Below are positions 32,067 through 42,719 of a stretch of 43,708 nt of DNA, piece by piece. This DNA comes from Caulochytrium protostelioides (lineage: Eukaryota > Chytridiomycota > Caulochytriomycetes > Caulochytriales > Caulochytriaceae): positions 1 through 43,708 of the forward strand of contig ML014267.1 of assembly GCA_003615045.1 (NCBI GenBank), written 5' to 3'. The position numbers and the translations under genes were made by a program. Each line of letters begins with the position of its first letter. Position 1 is the stretch's first letter. Below the pieces are notes generated by a model. That model saw only the letters and a program-made list of their open reading frames with translations. It was not told where the DNA came from and searched no databases.

Positions 32067-32862
32067 GCCGGCCACACTCCCCTCCACACGCGCCATCCTC
32101 CATCCGCATCGCTCATCCCGCGCGCTCGGGGGCGACCTCGACACGCCGGCGCTCCCCCCCCCGATCGCCGGATCGCCGGATCGCCCGATCGCCCGATCGC
32201 CCGCGATCCGTGCGGCGCCCGCCCGAGCGCCGCACGGTGCCTCTGGCAGGCGCCGCGGTGGGCCGCGGGCGCCGCGACGGAGCCCATCCCCGGAGCCCCT
32301 CCGCGGTGCAGCCTTGAGGAGGGGGTCGCGAGGCCTCGCGCGGGCCCGGCGGCCGTGGACGGCGCGGTGGCCCCCGTCGTTCAGGCCGCCCCCGCCGTGG
32401 CGGCGCGCGTCCGCCGCATTCACGCACGGGAGCCCGGATGGAAGGAAAGGAACGCGCCGTCGCGCCGTCGCGCCGTCGCGCCGCGCGATGCCGCATTCCT
32501 CGCATGGCCCACGGGGCGTGATGGGCGCCCGCGCGCCACGGCCACGGCCACACCGGCGCCGCCGGGCCGTGCCGACCGACGACGGAGGACCGGCGCAGCG
32601 GCCGGTGGGGAAGCCGCAACGCGGCCGGCGACGCATGCGGCGCGCGCCCGTCGCGGGGGAGGCGCGGGGGAGGAGGCCCGCGCAGCCGAGGCCGGTGCAG
32701 GCAGGACACCGGCACGACGGCGCGGCCGCGCCAACACACGGCCAGAGTGGGACGCCGCACGCCGCCCACTCGGACGCGTCATGACGAACGGGAATGAGGG
32801 TGGGGATGGGGAATCCGCTGGCCGGGCGCCTCGCCGCCCCGAGGGCCCGAAAAAAAAAAAGG

Positions 32863-32869
32863 TATATAA
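32863..32869 (+). promoter_or_regulatory. Actin TATA box
   Basis: TATATAA, preceded by an 11-base A run and followed by CCCGCGG, 216 bp upstream of the actin start. The TATA plus poly(dA) arrangement fits a strong housekeeping promoter. Confidence 0.7.
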
Positions 32870-33078
32870 ACCCGCGGCATCGCGGTGGAGGGGCACAGGC
32901 ATCGATGCCAGGCCGGCGCGTCACGAGACGCACGCACACCCACAGATCACGCCCCTGGATGATCATCGTCTCGCCCTCCAACCAACGCGCTGCTCTCGAC
33001 TGACTCGACACGAACCTCACGACGAACCACCCCAAACTTGCTTTCCCCTTTGATCAACCTTCGATACCATCAATCACC

Positions 33079-34625
<1,547 letters not shown>

Positions 34626-35041
34626 GCATCGGCGGAATGGCGTTGATTCGATTTTTCGTGTTATGGGCGGTGGTCCGTCTGACGCGGACCATGGGAAAGT
34701 TCACGTCGCGAATCCGCTCGCATCGTGGCTAGGGGCCCGTGCTCCGTCTCGACGGCCTGCCGGTGCTCTTGTGGCGGTGGAGACGTGCGTCTTATCGGTG
34801 TGGATGCGATTGAGGGCCCCAAAGGGATTATACTCTCGCACCCGTGCGCGATTAGGCGCGCTTTGGTCTCGTCGCTGTCTCCTTTCTACACAACAATATA
34901 TTCTCTCAATGGAGGTTGTCCGGTGAAGCACCACGTCCACTCAGCGTTGTCCGTCAAGTCCACAGTCGTCGAGATTCAGTTTAACGCTCATCGACTGACC
35001 CGACGCGCACACCATCCCCCCGAGGCAGATGCGCATTCGGT
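34626..35041. other. Actin 3' flank, nothing recognised
   Basis: Contains the actin 3' UTR and an AT-richer patch at about 34890-34915. No gene is seen. Confidence 0.5.
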
Positions 35042-35266
35042 TCAGTGTCGGATGACGTTGCCGACCACGGACCGCAACCTCGTTTGCTCCGGGTTGCGGC
35101 ACAACGCTGGCGGGTAAGGCCAGGCCAGCGTCGGGTGTTCCACGCGGCATTGAGGTCGCGGTTCACATTGCCGGGGGGCGGCTTCATACCCCAGGAAACC
35201 TCGGACCATGATCCCCTGGCGCCGGCGTTGACCGGGTTGCAGGACCACATGCATTGCATTGGGCAT
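35042..35266 (-). pseudogene. Decayed Fanzor/TnpB-like remnant, copy 2 (C-terminal end)
   Basis: Seen on the minus strand: HVVLQPGQRRRQGIMVRGFL in one frame, then NVNRDLNAAWNTRR in a second frame, then ALCRNPEQTRLRSVVGNVIR and a stop back in the first frame. The middle block is the RuvC-III signature RDxNAAxN of TnpB/Fanzor nucleases with the catalytic Asp present. The two frame changes compensate each other. The DNA aligns over about 200 bp with 5219-5427 (for example AACCCGGTCA, CGCCGG, CCAGGGGATC, GACCTC, and GCCGCGT blocks), so both are copies of one element. Only the last ~75 codons are present; neither the N-terminal half nor the EFRTT block of copy 1 is seen here. Family assignment is by motif and by the copy-to-copy match. 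Confidence 0.55.
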
Positions 35267-35308
35267 CCACTCGGGCCGTGTGGACCCGGCTGCCCCCCCG
35301 CGGCGCGG

Positions 35309-35888
35309 TCAGCTGGCGCGCCCTCCCGGGACGCGCGAGCGATCGGCACGGCCGTCGGGTCCCGAGTTCGTCAGGCCGAATGGTCTGTCCACGACACGGC
35401 ATCGCGACGTCCGCATCACGTGGGCGAAGGCATTCTGCTGACGGGGGCCCAACGCTTCTGGAACCCCTGTGTGGCGCCAGAGACGCCCCCGCCGGGCCAT
35501 GCTCGCCTCGTGCGGGCGGGGGTCGCGGTCGCGGTCGCGGATGCCCCTTGGCACGGCCTCCGTCGTGCGGTTGACCAGGATGGGGGGTCCGCTTCGGCAT
35601 GGCGACGTCGGTCACGCCAGGGATGGCGCGATCGGTTTGGACCTGCTGCGAGAGCACGTCGAGGTCTTCGATCTGCTCGACATCCCACGTGGGGTTGGCG
35701 TACGTCTCGTTCCTGTGGACCCCGTGGATATCGGGCCGCTCGTCGGCCATCGCGTCAGGGTCGTGGTCAAAGGAGCGGTTCTCCAGCACAATCAGCACGA
35801 CGTTCTTGATCGGCCACGAGTCTGGCGTCGTCCCAACGCGACGTTCCCGCTCGGGGCGCGAATCGGCATATTCGGCATGATCGACCAT
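35309..35888 (-). pseudogene. Broken phospholipase-C-type phosphoesterase fragment
   Basis: The N-terminal part reads PIKNVVLIVLENRSFDH and then ERPDIHGVHRNETYANP in the same frame. This is the first metal-binding block of the phosphatidylcholine-PLC / acid-phosphatase-like phosphoesterase family (consensus IKHxxxLMxENRSFDH ... GNE.NP). Later, VQTDRAIPGVTD resembles the DPxHxxxxVTEQ block, and in another frame RVVDRPFGLTNSG followed by SRVPGG resembles the FaVxDrWFxSxPGPTxPNR block. The segments lie in different frames with spacer sequence between them, and the C-terminal half is absent, so it is a pseudogene or relic. It lies directly before Fanzor-like copy 2 in the same orientation. Confidence 0.5.
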
Positions 35889-37624
35889 TCCTTGACGGCG
35901 GGCGTCGAGCCCGGTGACGTGGCAGCACTAGCCATGGCGATCGAAGAGACTCCTAGAATCCGTGCATGCAAGAGTATGCGATGCCAGTGATTCAGCATGC
36001 GTCACTGTGTTCTCAAGAGCGAAGGCGTGATTGCACACCGGTAGATTCTCTTGCTGCTGCCGCAGTCCCGCAACTTGCTCGACCGGGGCGGTCGTCGGTG
36101 TCGTGGGGCCTCGCGTGCGCGCAAGTCGCTGGAAGTATTGGATGTATGTTTCGCCTCGCCCAGCCCACGCGCGACGCGTCAACAAACAGCCGCTGAGTGG
36201 TCACCATGTGTGCTATGGCCATGACGACGTGGGCAGCAAGCAGTGTATTGACGAGGGGACCCTTCAGCGACAGCGACAGCTGCCGCCGTCATGACCATTG
36301 CCGTCACGATCGCGAGCCTCCAACGAGGACGTGTTCCTTGTCTTCGTCCTCCTCATCATCATCTTCGGCGCCGTCGCCATGGTCGTCGCCTTCGTCGTCT
36401 TTGTCGACCTCGGCGCCCGAGTCCCTCGCCGTAGGGATGCGGCGGCGGCAAGCTAGAGGGCACGCCGGAGGGCACGCTGCTGCGCACGCCGGTGTGCAAG
36501 CTAGAGCGCCAGCCGGTGTCCAAGCCGGTGATCACCACAACGTCATTTTCGAGGGAGCGACGCCGACAAGCCATTCAAGCGTGTGTTCGAGCCTTTGAGA
36601 CGATTACGTTGACAACCCCACCGGCCGATCCGCGCGCCGATCCGGTCGAGGACGGGTGGCGGCTTCTGGACCCACTTGACGATTGCAGCTGGGTCGTGGG
36701 GGGCCCTTTCAACTCTTTTTTCTGCTGCTTCGGTTGCGAGGATCAACCCTCCGCGAGCAACAGTATCACGATAGGCCGTCCTCCCTCACCACTGCCTCGA
36801 CGCCCGCGATCTCACCAATCGTGTAAACTGTACTGAACACTGAAAACCCATACTATGTAGAAACTTATTGAAAACGCGAACATATGAGAGACGAAAAAAC
36901 ATTAAGTGGCGCGTCGAATGTGCATCGAAGAAGCGATGCGGAGGATGCTACCCCGCTGGGCACTCCTGGGTGGCTGGGGGCGGCCACCCAGCCAGAATCA
37001 AACGCCGGATGCGTCAGGTCGATTCAGATTGCAGCTGCAAGGACAACCAAAATAGTCGTTTCGCGAAGGGATGGAAGCAGCGATGGATGGAAAAGCCTGG
37101 ATCAGAGCGTCCGATCGCTCTCTCGAGCGTTTCGAGACCCCTGATAGGCGCACCATGCAGTGCATGAGCGGCGTGATGCGCACGTCTATGTTGAATGTCG
37201 CTGGCTGCCACTGGCTGTCACTGGCCGCGGACCGCCACGCAGAGACCCCGTCATCCTGCGAAACCATCAGCGGCTCCGATGCGAGCGTCCTCCGGAAACG
37301 GCGGTGCCGATGGAGGCGGAGGCGCCCTGGCTTGGTCGGCGCCGCGGCGTTCAAGCATAACGATGCGTTTAGGGACGAGAGCGCTCATTTTCCGGAGCAA
37401 TGCTGACTACGATTGGAACGTCCGTGTGGACTGCAACTCGTCAACACGCCAGATCCGGCATCATGACGCATCATCAAATCATCAAATATACGGCTCTACC
37501 TACGGTAGCGAATGGAGGAGGCCCTCGCCCTCCCAGGCATCAGTCCAGATATTTATTTTAGAGCCACCGGTGCCAACTTCTTGCCTTTGTTAAATCATAT
37601 ATTTGAATCTAATCGGCATGTGCA
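35889..37624. other. Intergenic stretch between the phosphoesterase relic and the cyclase-like gene
   Basis: No gene is supported. A plus-strand frame at about 36320-36455 encodes a membrane-like stretch (VFLVFVLLIIIFGAVAMVVA), but it arises in a GTC/TCATC microsatellite-like sequence and lacks a start codon. AT-richer sequence occurs at about 36820-36910 and 37540-37625; the latter is the likely polyadenylation region of the minus-strand cyclase-like gene (37625 onward). Confidence 0.5.
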
Positions 37625-40600
37625 TTACGAGGCAGCGGTGAGCCCCTCGGCTGGAGTCAGAACGCTGACCGGGTCCGCGAGATGCTGCGCTTCGCGCGTT
37701 GGAAGGTCGAGGGCCCGCCAGACGCCGTCCCAGGTATCATCGGTCGCCTCCGGGAAGCGTCCTTCAATGAGTGCGCGGCAGCGGTCGATAAAATAGTAGG
37801 AGACCGGGTCCTGCGTCAGCTGCACCGCTTGCTTGAAGTTCGCGATCGCGGCGCCCCAGTTCTGCGAGCGGTACTCCGACAGGCCCAGCTCGAAACACAT
37901 TAACGAGGTCTGCCGCTCGTGCGACAGCTTCATACCAGCGAGACCAACCACCTCGTGTAGCACGACTTGGGTGTCCGTGCCGTGTATCTGGATAATGTCG
38001 ATCTCGCGGAAGTGGAACTGATCCTTCAAAGCTGTGCTAGTCGCAGCGTCAACGAGAATACTCGACCGGTAGAGACGATTGATCTGTGAGAGATACTCGG
38101 CGACCGGCACCGCTTCACCAAAGATATGCAGATCCATGCGCATGTGCTCCTGGCCCAGAAACCCCGCCATGACGGCACTGGAGGCCACGCCATACGTGAT
38201 CAGGGCGCCCTCCTGCGACTGCTGGTACATGTACGCGGCCTGCACCGCATCCACAATGCCCTGTCGCTCGGGCAGCATGCCGAACACGATGCGGGCCACC
38301 CCGCCGTCGTAGGCCGTCAGAACGCCCTCGTAGGCCCGCACGTGGTCGAAAAAGGGGTTCCATTGGGCATTGAGGTCTGTCAGCAGCGACCGGTCATGCG
38401 CGTCCGTCAGCATATCGCGCGGCAGCGACGCGACCAGCACCCCCGCAGCAGGCAGCAGCCGTGGCCAGTTGCCCTGTGGATGGTGCGGCTGCAGGTACCG
38501 CGTGAGCAGGCCCCGTGCCTGTTTGACCGGCGTGATGTCGTCCAGCACGAGGAGCAGCCCGGACGTCGTCGCGAGCGCGGTGCCGGATTCTGACGGTTCC
38601 TCGGAACGATTCGGCGGCGACGTGGCCACGGCCGCGGCCGCGGCTGACGCCACTTTGCCCGTACTGCCGGGCTTCGACCTGACTGCAACGCAGATGGTGC
38701 GGTAGTGGACATGGTGCGCTTGTCCCCGGATAGTGAGGACCGCATTGGGCCGGAAGATGCTTTGCCCGTCGGCGAGCGAGGTGGCCAAATCAGTAATGAG
38801 CAAAGGGTTGTCGCCGAGCCACTGACTGTACGGGATCATGGATAATCGGCCGAGCGCGGTCTCGTCCAATCCCAGCCGGTCGGCGCCGGTCGCCTTCACC
38901 AAGCAGCCCCGCTGATCCAGCACAAGCACGACACTGCCGGCCGCATCGGCCATCAGCTGGTTTGTGGCTGCGTTCCACGTCGTCTGCGCCAGCTCCTCCT
39001 GCAGCGCGCTATACAACAACGAGCGCTCAATCGCGGCGGCGGCCAATGCGGTAAAAGCGCCCAAGAGACTTTCGTCTTCCTTCTTGAAACGCGTGCCCTC
39101 CGGAAGCTTATTGATGACCTGGCAGACGCCCATAATCTGCCCGCTGGCGTCGCGCAGCGCCATGCACAGGATGGTGCGCGTACGGAACCCCGTGCGTGCA
39201 TCCACGGAGCGGTCGAACCGCTTATCATTGTACGCGTCCGGAATGTTCAGCGTGGTTCCCGTTTGGGCCACGTGACCCGCGATTCCCGCGGTCATGGGAA
39301 TCCGGATCTGCACCGACCCGCCAGCCACCGTCGACCAGAGCTGCTGCTGCTCGCGATCGAGGAGGAACAGCGTCGACCGCTCGGCCTGGAGCAGCTCTTT
39401 CGCGGTCTGCATCACGGCGGTGAGCATGCCGCCCGTGTCCATATCGGACGACATCAGGTTCGCGGTGCCCAACAGCATCTGGATGTTGGCGCCATTGGAC
39501 TTGGAGGCGCCGGAGACCTCGTTAGACGTTTCAGCAATAAAGGCATCGGACGACCCAACGAGGGTTCGCCACAACCGCGCTACCAACCCGATGAGGAGCT
39601 CGTCCTCAGCGTCAAACCGCGGTGCCGATACGTCGTCTGCCTTGTTGATGACCTCGAGCATCCCGACGACGCGGGCTGTATCTTCGTCCCATACCGGCAC
39701 CGCCAGCAGCATGCGCGGCTCGGTCATTTCATAGACCATATCGAGCTCTAATGGCCAGCTCTCACTCATCAGATGGATATTGAACGTGTTGGCCACGTGG
39801 TTGCTGCGCACGGCGTTGCTGCCAAACAAGCGGTTGCTCGGAAAGCTGGCCTTTTCTTCCTGCCAATTGCTGTCCAACACGATCCAGTTGTCGGTCATCT
39901 CGTCATACACGTAGATGGTGCCCCACTTGGCCTGCGTCATGTCCAACATGGCCTGGAGCAGCACTGAGGCGCTGCGCGAGGGATCTTTCGAGGCGGACGC
40001 CAGGCTGCGCAGCAAAACGTGAAGCTTGTTGCAGCGCTCGGTGAGGAAGTGGTTCATCACCTCGCTCGGCGACGTCGACGGTGGCAACGCCTGGGTCGGC
40101 GCGGCCTGGTGGTACTCGCCGCCCGGATTGATCAGCCGCAGATACATACTCGTGTTGAACGGCAGCTTTGCGGCGGCCTCCCCGGCAGCCTCCATCCGCC
40201 CGACGTCCGCCGGCCCGCCCCGGTGCTGGAGCTTAGTGTACGTCGTAGCCAGGGCTAACCCCGCCGGCGTCTCGGGCACAGCCGGCGGCCCCACGGTCCG
40301 GCCCATAACATGCGTCTTGAGGAGATCGAGCTGTTTGGAGGAGCTGCGCACCACCAGGCCTTTGAGGAGCTGTGCGCGCTCGCTGTCGGTGAGCAGCGCA
40401 TACGCGGCCAGCATATTCTGGATCTGGACAAAGCTGTCGGCCGCATTGGATGCGGGCGCCACCACAGGCGCCGCCGGTGCCGCAGCCGCCACTGATTCCT
40501 CAAACGGGGACACCGGCGGCGCTAAGTGCAGCCTCAGTGTCCTCGCGTCGTGCACGCCCGGCCTTCCTCGGCCCTCGGCAGTCGGCGGCGCGTCATCCTG

Positions 40601-40795
40601 ACGGCTCGGGCCGAGCTTCGTGGACGTTCGCGCATTGCCCTGGCTCGACGGTAGCATCGGGGGCTCGAAGAGCCCGACCGTCGCGCGTTTCGGCGACAGC
40701 GACGTGGCGGATGGGATGGCTGGGATGGGCGTACTGGGGTTGACGCGGGGCGCTGACCCGAGCCTGGTGGGGCCGCCCCAAGATCCGGGTTTCAT
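37625..40795 (-). CDS. GAF-GAF-PAS-cyclase-like-TPR signalling protein with degenerate cyclase domain
   Basis: 1056 residues, single exon. Disordered N-terminus about 1-115; helical region about 118-250; GAF-A about 255-415; GAF-B about 440-600; PAS-like domain about 607-755; class III nucleotidyl cyclase-like domain about 783-950; one TPR-like helical pair about 965-1015 (CFELGLSEYRSQNWGAAIAN). Both GAF domains carry the NKFDE motif of cyclic-nucleotide-binding GAFs: N384-K385 ... F394xxxD398-E399, and N562-K563 ... F570xxxD574-E575. The order matches cyanobacterial CyaB1/CyaB2 adenylyl cyclases. By my alignment the two metal-binding Asp of the cyclase are replaced (AGVLVASLPRD, Ser790 for Asp; LTAYDGGVARIVFG, Gly832 for Asp), the adenine-specifying Lys is Ala828, and the transition-state Asn is absent (GEAVPVAEYL). 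A catalytically dead, cAMP/cGMP-sensing regulator is the likely reading; alternatively it pairs with an active partner. CACGTG lies 261 bp upstream. Confidence 0.85.
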   Translation of the reverse strand: MKPGSWGGPTRLGSAPRVNPSTPIPAIPSATSLSPKRATVGLFEPPMLPSSQGNARTSTKLGPSRQDDAPPTAEGRGRPGVHDARTLRLHLAPPVSPFEESVAAAAPAAPVVAPASNAADSFVQIQNMLAAYALLTDSERAQLLKGLVVRSSSKQLDLLKTHVMGRTVGPPAVPETPAGLALATTYTKLQHRGGPADVGRMEAAGEAAAKLPFNTSMYLRLINPGGEYHQAAPTQALPPSTSPSEVMNHFLTERCNKLHVLLRSLASASKDPSRSASVLLQAMLDMTQAKWGTIYVYDEMTDNWIVLDSNWQEEKASFPSNRLFGSNAVRSNHVANTFNIHLMSESWPLELDMVYEMTEPRMLLAVPVWDEDTARVVGMLEVINKADDVSAPRFDAEDELLIGLVARLWRTLVGSSDAFIAETSNEVSGASKSNGANIQMLLGTANLMSSDMDTGGMLTAVMQTAKELLQAERSTLFLLDREQQQLWSTVAGGSVQIRIPMTAGIAGHVAQTGTTLNIPDAYNDKRFDRSVDARTGFRTRTILCMALRDASGQIMGVCQVINKLPEGTRFKKEDESLLGAFTALAAAAIERSLLYSALQEELAQTTWNAATNQLMADAAGSVVLVLDQRGCLVKATGADRLGLDETALGRLSMIPYSQWLGDNPLLITDLATSLADGQSIFRPNAVLTIRGQAHHVHYRTICVAVRSKPGSTGKVASAAAAAVATSPPNRSEEPSESGTALATTSGLLLVLDDITPVKQARGLLTRYLQPHHPQGNWPRLLPAAGVLVASLPRDMLTDAHDRSLLTDLNAQWNPFFDHVRAYEGVLTAYDGGVARIVFGMLPERQGIVDAVQAAYMYQQSQEGALITYGVASSAVMAGFLGQEHMRMDLHIFGEAVPVAEYLSQINRLYRSSILVDAATSTALKDQFHFREIDIIQIHGTDTQVVLHEVVGLAGMKLSHERQTSLMCFELGLSEYRSQNWGAAIANFKQAVQLTQDPVSYYFIDRCRALIEGRFPEATDDTWDGVWRALDLPTREAQHLADPVSVLTPAEGLTAAS

Positions 40796-40859
40796 GGCTA
40801 GCGCCTATCGGCAGTTGACATTCGATTATCGTTGATCGACAATAGACAATCGACAATCG

Positions 40860-40881
40860 CGGACCGGACCGGACCGGACCG
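40860..40881. repeat. (GGACC)n pentamer repeat
   Basis: Four to five units of GGACC in the probable leader or core promoter of the minus-strand cyclase-like gene. Confidence 0.88.
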
Positions 40882-41383
40882 GAGCAGATGGTAGCCAAGA
40901 CCGGGAAGAGTGTGCAGCGTGTGATGAGTTTGGGTCAAGGTAGGGTGAGTTGGGGGGGATCAGCGGGAGACAGGATGTCTTGGGCCGGCCATCGACTTCC
41001 GTGACCGCATACCGCGGCCGTCGGATCCGACGTAATGTGGCGGAATCGTGGCGTCCACGTGATATGTATGACGAGTACGACAGAATGTATCATACCGCTG
41101 TGAATGACTTTCGTGCCATCAAATGATCGCGAAGATATGTGCTAATAACGCCGCCGCCGGGCCTGCCGTGCAGATCGGCCTTCGCAGCCCCCGCTGCCCC
41201 ATGTGCGCAGGTGTGCTGAGGGGCGGAGCGGAGACGGAGATTGAAGGGTTATCCCAGCGGGCCGGTGATCCTCCGCTCCCACAGGGCTATGACTCCACCT
41301 CCGGCGCCTTGCTGGACGTCTATGTCGCGGCTTAAAGTCTACAAAGTGGGCCTGTACACGATGACGCTGTCAATATGTCTCAT

Positions 41384-41399
41384 AAATTTATTAATAAAT
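41384..41399 (-). terminator. Probable polyadenylation signal of the oxidoreductase gene
   Basis: AATAAA occurs on the minus strand about 65-80 bp beyond the oxidoreductase stop, within an AT-rich palindrome that also presents AATAAA on the plus strand. It supports the TGA at 41461 as the true end of the gene. Confidence 0.5.
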
Positions 41400-41460
41400 T
41401 TGTTGTCGTATAAGAGCTGCCGGCCCAGAAGACGCGAGATTTAAAGCAGTGAAAGCTTGC

Positions 41461-42704
41461 TCAAAGCTTACTCACATTGAAGGTGAAACCTTGCTTCTTC
41501 AAGCGGTCCACCAGCACGTTGCCGAATGCGGCAGAGGCCGTGATCACACCAGACTGCTTAAGCGGGATGGGGCCCTCATAGGACTTGAGCTTATCCGTTT
41601 CCAGCGCCAGCAACAGACCCACTTCGCCCAGGATCTTAGCGGTCTGCGAGTAACCGGGGTCGCCGTTGACGTTAAGCTCGGTGACGTAGCGAACTTCAGT
41701 ATCGGGTGACGAGCCGATGGTGCGGGACGAGTATCCCCCGCTGCGCTGCGCCTCCTCCGACGGCCCGCTGCCCGGCGGCATAAGATAGGACAGCAGCGGC
41801 CGCAGGATGCTGCTGCCCGATGTGACGGCGAAGGCGAGAATAAACAGGTTGTTGATGATCGCCTGCAGCAGGCTCGGAGTGCGCCGATACGCGCTCCATT
41901 GGAACTTAGACCCATAGTTGTTGAGGAAGGCCGAGCGAAAGACGAGGGGCAGATCGATACTCTCCATGACGTACAAGCTGTTCCAGCCACCCAGAATCGG
42001 GTCGCGGGAAAGCATCGATTGCTGCGGCTTGGCCACCGCCTGGATGTTCGTGCGCTCCTTCTCGGTCAGGTAGCCATAAGGCCCCGAGGGCTTCACCCCC
42101 GCAATCGATGCGATCGTACCGCCAGACATCGACGCCTTGAGCTTATGCACTGAGCAGCGGGTCGCGCCAAGCTCTTGGCCGTTCTTGCGGTACTCCTCAG
42201 CCAGCAGGTACACCGCGAGATCCGACGGGACGCTGTCGAATCCGGCCTGGGGAATGATACGCGTACCGTTGCGCTCCGCCTCTTCATGCAGCGTGCTGAC
42301 GACATGCTTGTAGAACTCACCCTCGCCCGTCAGATCCGCATAGTGGGTGTTCTGGTCCACACAGGCCTTGACCAGATGGTATCCATACTTGGCGTAAGGC
42401 CCCGCGGTACTGATCACGGCGACCGTCTGCTCTGCTAGGCGCTCCATGTCTTTCTGGTTGAGTGAGTCGCCCACAATGAAACCGCACTTGTCCTTGACGG
42501 GGCCCGCCGCCATGGACGCATGCACCATCTTGAGCTTATCCAGACTACGTCCGGCAAGCGCCAGGCGGAGATGCTCGGGCGCCTCGCGCGCCAGGTGCTT
42601 GGCGACGAGCTGGCCGGTAAACCCGGTTGCGCCCCTATGTCAACGAGAATTCAGCACAACATTAATGATTCCCATTCACAACGCGACGATGCATAGGGTG
42701 TCAT
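41461..42704 (-). CDS. Saccharopine-dehydrogenase-like oxidoreductase with C-terminal SKL
   Basis: The main exon (41461-42634) begins with the end of a Rossmann glycine motif, GATGFTGQLVAKHL, then LALAGRSLDKL, AVISTAGPYAKYG, LVKACVDQNTHYADLTGE, IIPQAGFDSVPSDL and ASMSGGTIAS. This is the SCCPDH-like / trans-acting enoyl reductase family, a lipid-droplet or mitochondrial oxidoreductase group of uncertain substrate. It is preceded by ACATAG, a splice acceptor, and a possible 45-nt intron (42635-42679, GTGAAT ... ATAG). The presumed first exon (ATG at 42704) encodes the first strand only if one base is missing near 42692; the uninterrupted frame there (PPYDTLCIVA) has no Met. The gene may thus be frameshifted, or the base is a sequence error. 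The protein ends SKL, a peroxisomal PTS1 signal. A GTGAGT overlaps the SKL codons, so a further 3' exon is a less likely alternative. Confidence 0.82.
42635..42679 (-). other. Possible 45-nt intron of the oxidoreductase gene
   Basis: GTGAAT ... GACATAG. It joins a hydrophobic first beta strand to GATGFTG in phase. It is very short, and the start codon upstream is out of frame by one base, so it is tentative. Confidence 0.5.
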
Positions 42705-42719
42705 ACGGTGGCGACGGAA

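Larger units (their letters stand above)
28539..33078. other. 4.5-kb gene-poor, repeat-rich GC-rich region
   Basis: No conserved protein is recognised on either strand. Frames of 340-420 codons run through 30.6-33.0 kb in several overlapping registers, as expected of stop-poor GC-rich sequence, and their translations are Arg/Pro/Ala mixtures. It holds many short imperfect tandem repeats: GGATG-type at about 30533-30602, CCAGCGCCCGCG-type at about 31230-31275, CCTGAGCGCTCGG at about 32029-32066, ATCGCC at about 32161-32205, GCGCCGTC at about 32456-32484. The right end contains the actin promoter. Confidence 0.5.
40796..41460. other. Upstream region of the cyclase-like gene and 3' flank of the oxidoreductase
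   Basis: Short repeats next to the cyclase-like start: CGACAATAGACAATCGACAATCG at about 40836-40858 in ACAATCG units, and GGACC pentamers at about 40860-40881. A CACGTG palindrome is at 41056-41061. An AT-rich palindrome around AATAAATTTATTAATAAATTT lies at about 41380-41402. No gene is seen. Confidence 0.6.

Noticed and set aside
30612-33035. Several overlapping ORFs of 290-420 codons on both strands
   Set aside because: They overlap each other in multiple frames, consist of Arg/Pro/Ala/Gly repeats, and track stop-poor GC-rich DNA; nothing favours any one of them.
36320-36455. Membrane-like segment in the gap after the phosphoesterase relic
   Set aside because: The hydrophobic run comes from GTC/CTC/ATC triplet repeats, with no start codon and a stop directly upstream.
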